From contig NZ_JAPFQL010000004.1 in the NCBI RefSeq assembly GCF_028446585.1, forward strand, positions 1 to 64,000: 64,000 nt of DNA, in the 5' to 3' direction. Under the pieces are notes generated by a model. It searched no databases and was not told where the DNA came from. It saw only the letters and a list, made by a program, of their open reading frames with translations. Below, in pieces: positions 44,481-53,313 of the stretch (the first letter of the stretch is position 1; each line of letters starts with the position of its first letter). Source of the stretch: Intrasporangium calvum (GTDB taxonomy: Bacteria > Actinomycetota > Actinomycetes > Actinomycetales > Dermatophilaceae). The translations under genes were made by a program, and so were the position numbers.

Positions 44481-45539
44481 GTGAAGAGCTATACCCCTCG
44501 CCGCCGGGTGGCGGCCGTCCTCACCCTGGCCGCCGGGCTCGTCACCGGACTGGTCATGGCCCTCGCCGTCCCCGCGCAAGCGGCCGGCGAGAGCTACGTC
44601 GCTCTCGGCGACTCCTACTCGTCCGGCACCGGCACCCGCACCTACATCAACGACGGGACGAGCTGCCAACGCTCCGTCTACGCCTACCCCTCGCTCGACG
44701 CCGCTGCGCTCAACCTGACGCTGACGTTCCGGGCCTGCTCGGGGGCCAACGTCGCCGACGTCACCAACACGCAGCTGTCCGCGCTCTCGAGCACCACGCG
44801 CTTCGTCACGATCTCGGTCGGCGGCAATGACGCAGGCTTCGCCGACGTCCTCACCGAGTGCGCGATGCCCGCCTGGATGAGCAACTGCAACGGGGCGATC
44901 GACAACGCTCAGTACATCATCAACAACGTCCTGCCCGGGCGGCTCTCGACGCTCTACGCCTCGATCCGCACCAAGGCGCCCAACGCGAAGGTCATCGTCG
45001 TCGGCTACCCGCGCATCTTCAACGGCACGGACTGCAACCTGCTGACGTGGTTCTCCTCGTCGGAGATGTCCCGGCTCAACTACACCGCGGACCTGCTCAA
45101 CTCCCGGACGTCCACCCAGGCGGCGGCCAAGGGGTTCAGCTTCGTCAACCCCACGTCCCGCTTCCTCGGCCACGCCGTGTGTGACCCGACCGAGTGGATC
45201 AACGGACTGTCCAACCCGATCTCGGAGAGCTACCACCCCAACATCGCCGGACACCGGGACGGCTACGCCTACGTGACCAAGCCCGTCTTCGGCGTCACGG
45301 TGACCTCCAGCGGGGCCGCCCGGCTGTCCGCGGCCACCATCGAGGCCGACGCCCGGCGGTTCACGAGCGTCGACCGGACGATCGAGCCGGAGGAGTTCGT
45401 CGCACCCGATCTGACGACGCCGCGGGCCAAGGCAGCGGCCGCCGCAGCCGGCGTCGACCTGTCGAGCCGCGCCAGCATCGACCGGGCCGACCGGATCTGG
45501 TCGGAGCGCCAGGCCGCGGAGCACGCGGCCCGCGGCTGA
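44481..45539 (+). CDS. Secreted SGNH/GDSL-family lipase/esterase
   Basis: 352 residues. A Sec signal peptide (basic MKSYTPRRR, hydrophobic core, cleavage after VPAQA near 32) is followed by the SGNH fold: block I YVALGDSYSSGTGT near residue 41 with the nucleophile Ser, block III SVGGNDAGF near 118 and block V SESYHPNIAGHRDGY near 250 with the catalytic His. Cys pairs suggest disulfides, as in Streptomyces extracellular lipases. GTG was chosen for the AAGGAG Shine-Dalgarno 6 bases upstream. A C-terminal extension of about 90 residues is unassigned. Confidence 0.9.
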   Translation: MKSYTPRRRVAAVLTLAAGLVTGLVMALAVPAQAAGESYVALGDSYSSGTGTRTYINDGTSCQRSVYAYPSLDAAALNLTLTFRACSGANVADVTNTQLSALSSTTRFVTISVGGNDAGFADVLTECAMPAWMSNCNGAIDNAQYIINNVLPGRLSTLYASIRTKAPNAKVIVVGYPRIFNGTDCNLLTWFSSSEMSRLNYTADLLNSRTSTQAAAKGFSFVNPTSRFLGHAVCDPTEWINGLSNPISESYHPNIAGHRDGYAYVTKPVFGVTVTSSGAARLSAATIEADARRFTSVDRTIEPEEFVAPDLTTPRAKAAAAAAGVDLSSRASIDRADRIWSERQAAEHAARG

Positions 45540-45580
45540 CCCGCCGCTCTGGCGGCATACGGCCTCGATCTCCAAACACG

Positions 45581-45619
45581 ACTACGGCACTGCTCAGCGA
45601 GACTGAGCAGTGCCGTAGT
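45581..45619 (+). terminator. Perfect 17-bp hairpin, probable terminator of the SGNH hydrolase gene
   Basis: ACTACGGCACTGCTCAG and CTGAGCAGTGCCGTAGT are perfectly complementary around a 5-base loop. It lies 41 bases after the stop of the hydrolase gene. There is no T-tract, as is common in actinobacterial terminators. Confidence 0.75.
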
Positions 45620-45642
45620 GACGTCCGCCTCGACTGGTGATA

Positions 45643-45669
45643 CGGGGGTCCCCCCAAGCGGGACCCCCG
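45643..45669 (+). promoter_or_regulatory. Leader hairpin upstream of trpB2
   Basis: CGGGGGTCC and GGACCCCCG form a 9-base GC stem about 20 bases before the AGAGGAGG Shine-Dalgarno of trpB2. It could attenuate transcription or affect ribosome access. Confidence 0.35.
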
Positions 45670-45702
45670 GATAGCCTCCCTGTGTCGCTCAGAGGAGGCC
45701 CC

Positions 45703-47004
45703 ATGACCGAGATCGCAGCCAGCCAGCCGCTCACCGAGCCCACGGGCACCGCCGTCCCGTCCTCGGTGCCGACGCACTGGTACAACCTCGCCGCCGATCT
45801 GCCCGAGCCGTGCCCGCCGGCGCTGCACCCGGGCACCCGCGAGCCGCTCGGCCCGGAGGACCTGGCGCCGCTGTTCCCGATGGCCCTCATCGAGCAGGAG
45901 GTGTCGACGGAGCGCTGGGTCGAGATTCCGCAGACGGTCCGCGAGATCTACGGCCGCTGGCGTCCCTCGCCCCTGATCCGCGCCGACCGGCTCGAGCGCG
46001 CGCTGGGCACCCCGGCGAGGATCTACTACAAGTACGAGGGCGTCAGCCCGGCTGGGTCGCACAAGCCCAACACCGCGGTCGCGCAGGCGTACTACAACGC
46101 CGTCGAGGGCACCCGGAAGCTGACGACCGAGACCGGGGCGGGCCAGTGGGGCGCGTCCCTGTCCCTCGCCTGCTCGCTCCTCGGCCTCGAGTGCGAGGTC
46201 TGGCAGGTCCGAGCCTCCTACGACTCCAAGCCCTACCGCCGCTTCCAGATGGAGACCTACGGCGGCGTCTGCCACCCGTCCCCGTCCGACCTCACCGAGT
46301 CCGGCCGGGCGATCCTCGCGGCCGACCCCGACACCACCGGCTCCCTCGGCATGGCGATCTCCGAGGCGGTCGAGGTCGCCGCCCAGGACCCGGAGGCCCA
46401 CTACGCCCTGGGCAGTGTCCTCAACCACGTCCTGCTCCACCAGAGCGTCATCGGCATCGAGGCGCTCGAGCAGCTCGACTCCATCGGGGAGAGCGCCGAC
46501 ATCGTCTTCGGCTGCGCGGGCGGCGGGTCCAACCTCGCCGGCCTGACCTTCCCCTTCATCGGCCGCAACCTGCGCGACGGGGCGACCACCAGGGTCGTCG
46601 CCTGCGAACCGGCGGCGTGCCCGTCCCTCACCCAGGGTGAGTACCGCTACGACCATGGGGATGTCGCCGGCCTGACCCCGCTGCTCAAGATGCACACGCT
46701 CGGCAAGGACTTCGTGCCCCCGCCCATCCACGCGGGCGGGCTGCGCTACCACGGCATGGCGCCGATGGTGTCGCACGCGCTCGAGCTCGGCCTGCTGTCG
46801 GCGACCGCGATCGAGCAGGACGACGCCTTCCGCGCGGGCATCGAGTTCGCCCGAGCGGAGGGCATCATCCCGGCGCCCGAGTCCACTCACGCGGTCGCGG
46901 CGGCCATGGCGCACGCCCGTGCCGCAACGACGGACGAGACGATCGTGATCGGGCTGTCCGGCAACGGCGTCCTCGACCTCGTCGCCTACGAGGACTACCT
47001 CTGA
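45703..47004 (+). CDS. trpB2: TrpB2-type tryptophan synthase beta-like PLP enzyme
   Basis: 433 residues, matching the TrpB2 subgroup that is longer at the N-terminus than TrpB1 and usually not paired with trpA. Features are [20 protein letters not shown] near residue 88, the PLP Lys in [17 protein letters not shown] near 120, [17 protein letters not shown] near 145 and the glycine-rich phosphate loop [12 protein letters not shown] near 270. It converts indole plus serine to tryptophan, perhaps salvaging indole. The AGAGGAGG Shine-Dalgarno fixes the start. No other trp gene is nearby. Confidence 0.9.
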   Translation: MTEIAASQPLTEPTGTAVPSSVPTHWYNLAADLPEPCPPALHPGTREPLGPEDLAPLFPMALIEQEVSTERWVEIPQTVREIYGRWRPSPLIRADRLERALGTPARIYYKYEGVSPAGSHKPNTAVAQAYYNAVEGTRKLTTETGAGQWGASLSLACSLLGLECEVWQVRASYDSKPYRRFQMETYGGVCHPSPSDLTESGRAILAADPDTTGSLGMAISEAVEVAAQDPEAHYALGSVLNHVLLHQSVIGIEALEQLDSIGESADIVFGCAGGGSNLAGLTFPFIGRNLRDGATTRVVACEPAACPSLTQGEYRYDHGDVAGLTPLLKMHTLGKDFVPPPIHAGGLRYHGMAPMVSHALELGLLSATAIEQDDAFRAGIEFARAEGIIPAPESTHAVAAAMAHARAATTDETIVIGLSGNGVLDLVAYEDYL

Positions 47005-47011
47005 CCCGCCG

Positions 47012-47599
47012 CTAGCCCGGCCACACCCCGGACGCGCCGCGCCGGTGGCTCGTCAGCAGGTGCGTGTCGATGATCCCGACGGCCTCCATCAGGGCAAACA
47101 TCGTCGTCGGCCCGACGAACGCAAACCCCTTCTTGCGCAGGGCCCGTGAGAGCGCCTTGGACTCGTCGGAGATCGTCGGCACGTCCGGCTGCTCCCGCGG
47201 CCGCGGCGTCTCAGCCGGCTGAAACCCCCACACGAAGTCGACCAGCCCACCGTCCGCACGGAGGGCCACGGTGGCCCGGGCGTTCTGGATCGTCGCGTTG
47301 ATCTTCATGCGGTTGCGCACGATCCCGGCGTCCTGCATGAGGCGTTCGACGTCCCCTGGGCCGAAGCCCGCCACGACATCCGGGTCGAAGTCGGCGAAGG
47401 CCGCCCGGAAGCTCGGCCGCTTGCGCAGGATCGTCGCCCAGGACAGCCCGGCCTGGAAGCCCTCGAGGCAGATCCGCTCATAGAGGCCCTGCTCGTCGCG
47501 GACCGGCATCCCCCACTCCGTGTCGTAGTACTCCATCAGGAGCGGGTTGACCGACGCCCACGCAGGGCGCGCCAGTCCGTCAGCGCCAACCACCGTCAT
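47012..47599 (-). CDS. tag: DNA-3-methyladenine glycosylase I
   Basis: A 195-residue base-excision repair enzyme removing 3-methyladenine. Typical segments are YYDTEWGMPVRDEQGLYERI near residue 24, EGFQAGLSWATILRKRPSFR near 46 and FVGPTTMFALMEAVGIIDTH near 158. The first Cys zinc ligand of the E. coli enzyme is not evident; the N-terminus begins with a short extra leader (MTVVGADGLARPAW). TATCTT lies 6 bases before the ATG (leaderless). It converges on trpB2 with only 7 bases between stops. Confidence 0.9.
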   Translation of the reverse strand: MTVVGADGLARPAWASVNPLLMEYYDTEWGMPVRDEQGLYERICLEGFQAGLSWATILRKRPSFRAAFADFDPDVVAGFGPGDVERLMQDAGIVRNRMKINATIQNARATVALRADGGLVDFVWGFQPAETPRPREQPDVPTISDESKALSRALRKKGFAFVGPTTMFALMEAVGIIDTHLLTSHRRGASGVWPG

Positions 47600-47670
47600 G
47601 GTCCGAAGATAGGGGGGCCCGCCGACGATCCGGGTGGCGGCAGGGCGCGGAGGGGGCCGGGGCGCGGACC

Positions 47671-47719
47671 CAGCTCAGCGGCATACGACATGTTCCGTAT
47701 GCCGCTGGACTCAGTCCCC
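47671..47719. repeat. GTATGCCGCTG dispersed elements, copies 13 and 14 as an inverted pair
   Basis: A minus-strand copy is followed 10 bases later by a plus-strand copy. CAGCTCAGCGGCATACG and CGTATGCCGCTGGACTCAG can pair into a hairpin. The right copy extends into the end of the PaiB-like gene. Confidence 0.85.
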
Positions 47720-48334
47720 GAGGACCGCTCGCATCGCGCGGGCGACGTCGTGCGCCGCCGGAGCGGGCTCGGCCTCGAGACCGGCGATGGCACCCTCCCG
47801 GTCGGCGTCGGAGCGGTTCTGGCTGAGCTTCGCCTTGGCGGAGACGGACTCGATCCGCAGCTCGACGCCCACCACGGCCTTGAGCTGGCCGTCGACATAG
47901 CGCTCCGGGGCGTCGGTGACCGCCCACGGCTCCGCGCGGTGGTCCTCGTGGCGGTGGGTGAGCCGAGTGACGACGTCGCGGACGAACTCGACGTCGTCGT
48001 GCACGGTCACCGGGCCGGTGAGCTGGACCTCGCTGTAGTTCCACGTCGGCACGGTCCGCCCGTGCTCCGCCTTGGACGGGTACCAGCTCGGCGAGATGTA
48101 GGCGTCGGCCGCCGTGACGACGACGATGCCCGGCGCTCCGGCGGCGATCCGACGCCAGTGCTCATTGGCCCGCGCGAAGTGGGCCAGCACGCGGCCCTCG
48201 TCGACGACCAGCGGCAGGAGCGTCACGTCGGGGGCGCCGTCCGGGCCGACGGTGACGAGATGGCCGGCGGGGTGCGCCTCGAGGAACGGCGCGATGGCCT
48301 CGTCATCCATGACGTTGAAGTGAGGGACGTACAC
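47711..48334 (-). CDS. FMN-binding PaiB-family protein
   Basis: 207 residues of the PaiB/FMN-binding split-barrel family, annotated elsewhere as negative transcriptional regulators. The N-terminus reads MYVPHFNVMDDEAIAPFLEA, then LPLVVDEGRVLAHFARANEH near residue 40, SPSWYPSKAEHGRTVPTWNY near 80 and LKAVVGVELRIESVSAKAKL near 150. The GTG start follows CACAAT by 6 bases. An alternative ATG lies 8 codons downstream but would remove the conserved start. Confidence 0.85.
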   Translation of the reverse strand: MYVPHFNVMDDEAIAPFLEAHPAGHLVTVGPDGAPDVTLLPLVVDEGRVLAHFARANEHWRRIAAGAPGIVVVTAADAYISPSWYPSKAEHGRTVPTWNYSEVQLTGPVTVHDDVEFVRDVVTRLTHRHEDHRAEPWAVTDAPERYVDGQLKAVVGVELRIESVSAKAKLSQNRSDADREGAIAGLEAEPAPAAHDVARAMRAVLGD

Positions 48335-48514
48335 CCCTTGATTGTGAGGGGTGAGGCCGCGCGTTGGCAGTCAGGGGCTCAGGGGCCGGCCGAGCCGGAC
48401 ACCGCGAGCGTGACGTCGCCCGTGCCCGTGCGCACCTTATCTCGGCACCGGGACCCCGGAGAGCACACAATGGTGCCGACCGCGCATGTGCGCGGCTCCG
48501 ACCCAAGGAGTGAC

Positions 48515-49831
48515 ATGCGCAGCCTCGCCACGTCGGACCGCCGCTCCGCTCGCGCCCTCTCGCGCGTCGTCGCCCGCGTGTCCAGCCGAGCCCACGCCCG
48601 CGAGCTCCTCCAGGTCGCCTATCGCCTCGGGGCGTCGCCGACGGAGATCGTCGGGGCCGTGCGAGAATCACCGAACTTCCGCAACCGCCGCTTCGAGGCC
48701 GACGAGCCCTCGCTCCGACCCCGCCTGCGCGCCCAGACCAGCGCCCTCCTGGCGGCCATCCGGGTGCACGGTCGGGGACGCCCTGTCGGCGCGGTCCCGC
48801 GGGTCGTCCCCCAGCTGCCCCACGAGGCGGGTGACCTCGCAGTCACGTGGTACGGCCACGCGACGACACTCCTGGAACTCGACGGGGTGCGCATCCTCAT
48901 CGACCCCGTCTTCGGGGAGCGGGTCTCGCCGTCGGAACGGTTCGGCCCGCGCCGGCTCCATCCGGTCCCGGGCTCGATCGAGGACATTCCGGGCGTCGAC
49001 GTCGTCCTCATCTCGCACGACCACTACGACCATCTCGACACTCCCTCGATCGCCACCCTCGAGCGCACGCACCGGCCGCACTACGTCGTGCCGCTCGGTG
49101 TCGACTTCCACCTGCGGGCCTGGCGCGTCCCGGCCGAACGGATCACGGCGCTCGACTGGCGCGAGAGCACCGAGGTGGCGGGGGTGCGCCTGACCTGCAC
49201 CGAGGCGCGCCACAACTCGGGGCGCGGGCTGGTCGACAGCCAGACCCTGTGGGCGGGATGGGCTGTGCACGGCCCCCGCCACAGCGCCTACTACTCCGGG
49301 GACTCCGGGACGTCCAAGCGCTTCGCCCACATCGGCGCCGACCTCGGCCCGTTCGACGTCACCCTGCTGCCCATCGGGGCCTACGACCCCTTCTGGCCGG
49401 ACCTCCACCTCGAGCCGGAGCAGACGGTCGCCGCGCACCGTGACGTCAACCGGATCGGCAGCGACTACGCCGCGGTGACGGCCGACGACATGGGAGTGGC
49501 GGACGCGTTCATCGCAGGAGACCAGCGGATCGACACCCCGGGCGGCACCCACGAGGAGGGAGAGGTCACCGCGACCGAGCGCCGCGCTGAGACCGCTGCG
49601 CGGAGGTCGGTGCTCTTCCCGGTGCACTGGGCGACGTTCAACCTCGCGATGCACTGGTGGGCCGAGCCGATGCGCCGGCTGAGACGAGCCGCCGCGGAGG
49701 CCGGGGTGCCGGTCGTGTCGCCGCGTCTCGGCGACCGAGTCGACCTCACCGAGGCTGAGCCCGAGGTGGTCGCCGCGAAGTTCGCCGATCCGTGGTGGGA
49801 CCAGTGCTCGGCGCAGGACGACCGTGACTGA
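48515..49831 (+). CDS. MBL-fold hydrolase, NAPE-PLD/UlaG-like (first of tandem pair)
   Basis: 438 residues. An N-terminal helical region (about 1-105) precedes a metallo-beta-lactamase domain: TWYGHATTLLELDGVRILID near 112, the zinc motif SHDHYDHLD near 168, GDSGTSKRF near 265 and the late VHWATFNLAMHWW near 370. This resembles bacterial N-acyl-phosphatidylethanolamine phospholipase D homologues. An AAGGAG Shine-Dalgarno precedes the ATG by 4 bases. Relative to the next gene it has an extra segment of about 46 residues (IGSDYAAVTADDM ... ETAARR) before the VLFPVHW block. Its 3' end overlaps that gene by 8 bases. Confidence 0.85.
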   Translation: MRSLATSDRRSARALSRVVARVSSRAHARELLQVAYRLGASPTEIVGAVRESPNFRNRRFEADEPSLRPRLRAQTSALLAAIRVHGRGRPVGAVPRVVPQLPHEAGDLAVTWYGHATTLLELDGVRILIDPVFGERVSPSERFGPRRLHPVPGSIEDIPGVDVVLISHDHYDHLDTPSIATLERTHRPHYVVPLGVDFHLRAWRVPAERITALDWRESTEVAGVRLTCTEARHNSGRGLVDSQTLWAGWAVHGPRHSAYYSGDSGTSKRFAHIGADLGPFDVTLLPIGAYDPFWPDLHLEPEQTVAAHRDVNRIGSDYAAVTADDMGVADAFIAGDQRIDTPGGTHEEGEVTATERRAETAARRSVLFPVHWATFNLAMHWWAEPMRRLRRAAAEAGVPVVSPRLGDRVDLTEAEPEVVAAKFADPWWDQCSAQDDRD

Positions 49832-50951
49832 GCGGACGTCCTGGCGCTCAGCGGTCAAGAGCCGGGTGCCGCTGCTGCGTAGCCTCGGGGCGCTGCCCGC
49901 GGCGATGCGCAGCCGCGCGGCCGGGTCGCCGAACTACCGTGACGGGCAGTTCCGGTCGCACGAGCCCACCAACTGGGTCGCGGCTCCCGAGGGGGAGGGC
50001 CTCCCCCATCCGGCGGTGGCCGCCTACCAGGCCCGGGGCCGGGGCCGGCCGGCCGGCTCGATCCCCGTCGTTCGTCCGGTGTGGCCCGACCAGGCCGAGG
50101 ACCTCGCGGTGACCTGGCTCGGGCACGCGTCCAGCCTCGTCGAGCTCGACGGTCACCGGTTCCTGCTCGACCCGGTCTTCGGCGACCGGGTCTCGCCGTC
50201 CGGGATGGTCGGGCCACGCCGGTTGCACCCGCCGCCCTGCCGCGTCGACGACCTGCCGCCGCTCGACGCCGTCGTCATCAGCCACGACCACTACGACCAC
50301 CTCGACGAGCCGACGATCCGCGAGCTGGAGCGCACCCACCGGCCCCACTACGTCGTGCCCCTGGGAGTGGACCTGCACCTCGAGACGTGGGGCGTTCCCG
50401 CCGCACGGGTCACGGCGCTCGACTGGCGCGAGGAGACCACCATCGGCGAGGTCACCCTCACGTGCACGGAGGCTCGGCACTTCTCCGGCCGGGGGTTCGT
50501 CCGCAACCAGACCCTGTGGGCCGGCTGGGCCCTGCGCGGCCCGCGCCACGCGGTCTGGTTCGCCGGGGACTCGGGCCCATCTCATCGTTTCGAGGACATC
50601 GGCCGTGACCTCGGGCCCTTCGACCTGACGCTCGTGCCGATCGGGGCCTACAGCGACCACTGGCCGGACATCCACCTCGATCCCGCCCAGGCCGTCGCCG
50701 CGCACCTCGACGTCAACCGGGGCGACGCCGCCGGCTCGGTGCTGCTGCCGGTGCACTGGGCGACCTTCAACCTGGCGATGCACTGGTGGAGCGAACCGAT
50801 CCGCTGGGCCCGCCGCTGCGCCGACGAGCACGCGGTCACGCTCCTGTCTCCCCGCCCGGGCACCCGGATCGCCCTGGGGGACGGCGGCGCGGGCGCGCCG
50901 GCCTCCGACGCGTGGTGGGAGCCGTGTGCCGCCCCGGAGGACCGCGACTGA
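49824..50951 (+). CDS. MBL-fold hydrolase, NAPE-PLD/UlaG-like (second of tandem pair)
   Basis: 375 residues, a close paralogue of the preceding gene: TWLGHASSLVELDGHRFLLD near 95, SHDHYDHLDEPTI near 152, GDSGPSHRF near 249 and PVHWATFNLAMHWW near 308. The GTG start overlaps the preceding stop, so the two are cotranslated and arose by tandem duplication. The about 46-residue insertion of the first copy is absent here, matching the more usual family length. Cytosolic phosphodiesterase or lipid-related hydrolysis is likely; the substrate is unknown. Confidence 0.85.
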   Translation: MTERTSWRSAVKSRVPLLRSLGALPAAMRSRAAGSPNYRDGQFRSHEPTNWVAAPEGEGLPHPAVAAYQARGRGRPAGSIPVVRPVWPDQAEDLAVTWLGHASSLVELDGHRFLLDPVFGDRVSPSGMVGPRRLHPPPCRVDDLPPLDAVVISHDHYDHLDEPTIRELERTHRPHYVVPLGVDLHLETWGVPAARVTALDWREETTIGEVTLTCTEARHFSGRGFVRNQTLWAGWALRGPRHAVWFAGDSGPSHRFEDIGRDLGPFDLTLVPIGAYSDHWPDIHLDPAQAVAAHLDVNRGDAAGSVLLPVHWATFNLAMHWWSEPIRWARRCADEHAVTLLSPRPGTRIALGDGGAGAPASDAWWEPCAAPEDRD

Positions 50952-50959
50952 CCCCCTGC

Positions 50960-50984
50960 CGTATGCCGCTGGGCTCGCTCCCGC
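50960..50984 (+). repeat. GTATGCCGCTG dispersed element, copy 15 (intergenic)
   Basis: Exact core followed by GGCTCGCTCCC, in the convergent gap; flanking CCTGCC and GGCAGG pair around it to form a hairpin. Confidence 0.85.
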
Positions 50985-51011
50985 GGCAGGCTGCCGCCCG
51001 CTCCGGCCGGG

Positions 51012-52493
51012 TCAGGAGGTCGGCAGCACGAAGGCGAAGGTCGTGTCGCCGGGGCGGCTCGACAGCTCGACCTGCCCGCCGTGGGCTCTGGTCACTGCGG
51101 CCACGATGGAGAGGCCGAGGCCGGTGCTGCCGCCGGCCCGGTTGCGGGCGTTGTCGCCACGGGCGAACCGCTCGAACACGTTCGGCTGCAGGTCGCTCGG
51201 CACGCCCGGCCCGTCGTCGTGGACGGAGATCCGGACCCGGTCGCCCTCGGGCTGCACCGACGTCGTCACCCGCGTGCCGGCCGGAGTGTGGGTCCGCGCG
51301 TTGGCGAGGAGGTTCGCGATGACCTGGTGGAGCCGGGCCGGGTCGCCGCGGACCTCGACGGGGTCCGGGGGAAGGTCGAGGTCCCACCGGTGGTCCGGCG
51401 CGGCGGCGTGGGCGTCACTGACGGCGTTGACGACGAGCACCGACAGGTCGACCGGCTCTGACGCGAGGGGGCGCCCTGCATCCAGGCGCGCGAGCAGGAG
51501 CAGGTCCTCGACGAGTGATCCCATCCGCCCGGCCTCGGACTCGATCCGGCCCATCGCGTGGCTGACCGACTCGGGCAGCGGCTCCGGTTCCCGTCTCGAG
51601 AGCTCGGCATAACCCTTGATCGACGCGAGGGGGGTGCGCAGCTCGTGCGAGGCGTCGGCCACGAACTGGCGCACGCGTTGCTCGCTCCGGTGCCGGGCGT
51701 TGAGGGCCTCGTCGACATGGTCGAGCATCTCGTTGAACGCGGCCCCCACCTGCCCGACCTCGGTGCGGGTGTCGGTGTCCTCGGGGGCGACCCGCTCGAG
51801 GAGCTCTACCTGGCCCTGGTGCAGGGGCATCTGCGAGACGCGGGTCGCCGTGTCGGCGACCCGGCGGAGGGGCTCGAGGCTCCGCCGGACGATCCACGTG
51901 CCGAGACCTCCGACGAGGAGCACCCCTGCGGCGACGCTCGACGCGGCGATGAACACCATCCGCGCGATCGTGGCGTCGGTCGGTGCCATCGACAGGCCCA
52001 GCACCACGGTGACGGGGAAGAGCTCGTTGCCGTTCCGAACGCTGGCCTCCTGAGCCACCATGCGGAATCGCCCGAGGTCGCCGCCGAGGTCGACGGTCTC
52101 CGGGGCCGTGCCGAGGTCTGCGGCACTGATGGTCTCGAGCGCCGTGCCGCCCAGCTTGATGTCGCGGTCGGATGAGAGGACCCAGCCGATCGCCGAGCCG
52201 GAGCTGAAGTTCGCGATGAGGCTGTCCGTGCCGGGGCCCCCGCGCCGCATCTGGTTGTCCATCATCCGGCCTCCGTGCGCTGAGGCGCGGAGCTGGTCGT
52301 CGACCTGCGCGACGAGGTGCTGGCTGAGGGAGGCGATCGTGAACGCCGCGGTGGCCAGGCTGAGCACGGTGAAGAGGGACAGGATCGCGGCCATCAGCTT
52401 GGCCCGGAGGGTCCATGTCGACAGCGGCCGGACCCGGGAGCGGGCCCGACGGAGCGCAGCTCGCACGCGCTCAGACGGCTGGCCTGAGGACAT
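51012..52493 (-). CDS. HAMP-domain sensor histidine kinase
   Basis: 493 residues. Membrane helix 1 (about 30-53), an extracytoplasmic sensor loop (about 55-175), membrane helix 2 (about 182-205), a HAMP linker with a long spacer, then HisKA FVADASHELRTPLASIKGYA (phospho-His near 292) and HATPase_c with HDDGPGVP and STGLGLSIVAAVTRAHGGQV near 460. This is the classic OmpR-partner kinase, similar to actinobacterial TcrY/MprB-like proteins. Its start overlaps the response regulator gene by 23 bases. Confidence 0.9.
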   Translation of the reverse strand: MSSGQPSERVRAALRRARSRVRPLSTWTLRAKLMAAILSLFTVLSLATAAFTIASLSQHLVAQVDDQLRASAHGGRMMDNQMRRGGPGTDSLIANFSSGSAIGWVLSSDRDIKLGGTALETISAADLGTAPETVDLGGDLGRFRMVAQEASVRNGNELFPVTVVLGLSMAPTDATIARMVFIAASSVAAGVLLVGGLGTWIVRRSLEPLRRVADTATRVSQMPLHQGQVELLERVAPEDTDTRTEVGQVGAAFNEMLDHVDEALNARHRSEQRVRQFVADASHELRTPLASIKGYAELSRREPEPLPESVSHAMGRIESEAGRMGSLVEDLLLLARLDAGRPLASEPVDLSVLVVNAVSDAHAAAPDHRWDLDLPPDPVEVRGDPARLHQVIANLLANARTHTPAGTRVTTSVQPEGDRVRISVHDDGPGVPSDLQPNVFERFARGDNARNRAGGSTGLGLSIVAAVTRAHGGQVELSSRPGDTTFAFVLPTS

Positions 52494-53208
52494 AGCCGGC
52501 CCCTCGCATGGTGTGGATCATCGGGTCGCGTCCGGCGTCGATCTTCTTGCGGAGGTAGGAGATGTAGAGCTCGACGACGTTCGCCTGGCCGCCGAAGTCG
52601 TAGTTCCAGACGCGGTCGAGGATCTGGGCCTTCGACAGGACGCGACGCGGGTTGCGCATGAGGTAGCGCAGCAGCTCGAACTCCGTGGCCGTCAGGTGGA
52701 TCTCCTCATCGCCGCGGTAGACCTCGTGGCTGTCCTCGTCGAGGGTCAGGTCCCCGACGACGAGGACGGAGTCGGTGGAGGTGACGGCCATCGTCGTCCG
52801 CCGCATCAACGCGCGCACCCGGGCGACGACCTCCTCCAGCGAGAACGGCTTGGTCACGTAGTCGTCGCCGCCGGCGGTCAGCCCCGAGACCCGGTCCTCG
52901 ACTGCGTCCTTCGCCGTGAGGAAGAGCACCGGCACGTTCGGGTTGTCCGCCCGCATCCGGCGCAGGACCTCGAGCCCGTCGAAGTCCGGGAGCATCATGT
53001 CGAGCACCACTGCGTCGGGGTCGAACTCGCGGGCCGCCCGGACGGCCTCCATGCCGGTCGCCGCCGCGCGGACCTCCCAACCTTCGTAGCGCAACGCCAT
53101 GCCGAGCAGCTCGGTGAGGTTCGGCTCGTCGTCGACGACGAGAACGCGCACGGGCGACCCGTCGAGGCGCTGGAGCTTGGCAGCCGACATCTTGCCCTGA
53201 CTGGTCAT
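52471..53208 (-). CDS. OmpR-family response regulator
   Basis: 245 residues. The receiver domain begins RVLVVDDEPNLTELLGMALR near residue 22, with phospho-Asp in AVVLDMMLPDFDG near 67 and Lys in DDYVTKPFSLEEVV near 117. The winged helix at about 145-240 includes LTATEFELLRYLMRNPRRVL and VVELYISYLRKKID. The ATG with TGGAGCC just before it was chosen; another ATG 18 bases later (MSAAKLQ) has AGGG upstream and is possible. It leads the operon with the HAMP kinase. Confidence 0.88.
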   Translation of the reverse strand: MTSQGKMSAAKLQRLDGSPVRVLVVDDEPNLTELLGMALRYEGWEVRAAATGMEAVRAAREFDPDAVVLDMMLPDFDGLEVLRRMRADNPNVPVLFLTAKDAVEDRVSGLTAGGDDYVTKPFSLEEVVARVRALMRRTTMAVTSTDSVLVVGDLTLDEDSHEVYRGDEEIHLTATEFELLRYLMRNPRRVLSKAQILDRVWNYDFGGQANVVELYISYLRKKIDAGRDPMIHTMRGAGYVLRPAV

Positions 53209-53313
53209 GGCTCCATGCAACTCGTCACCCCTGTGCCTTGACCAGTACTTCCCTGTGTGAAATCTGTGAGGTTGCTGTCCCGCCTGCTCCTTGGTTGGTG
53301 TCAGGATCAGGGC

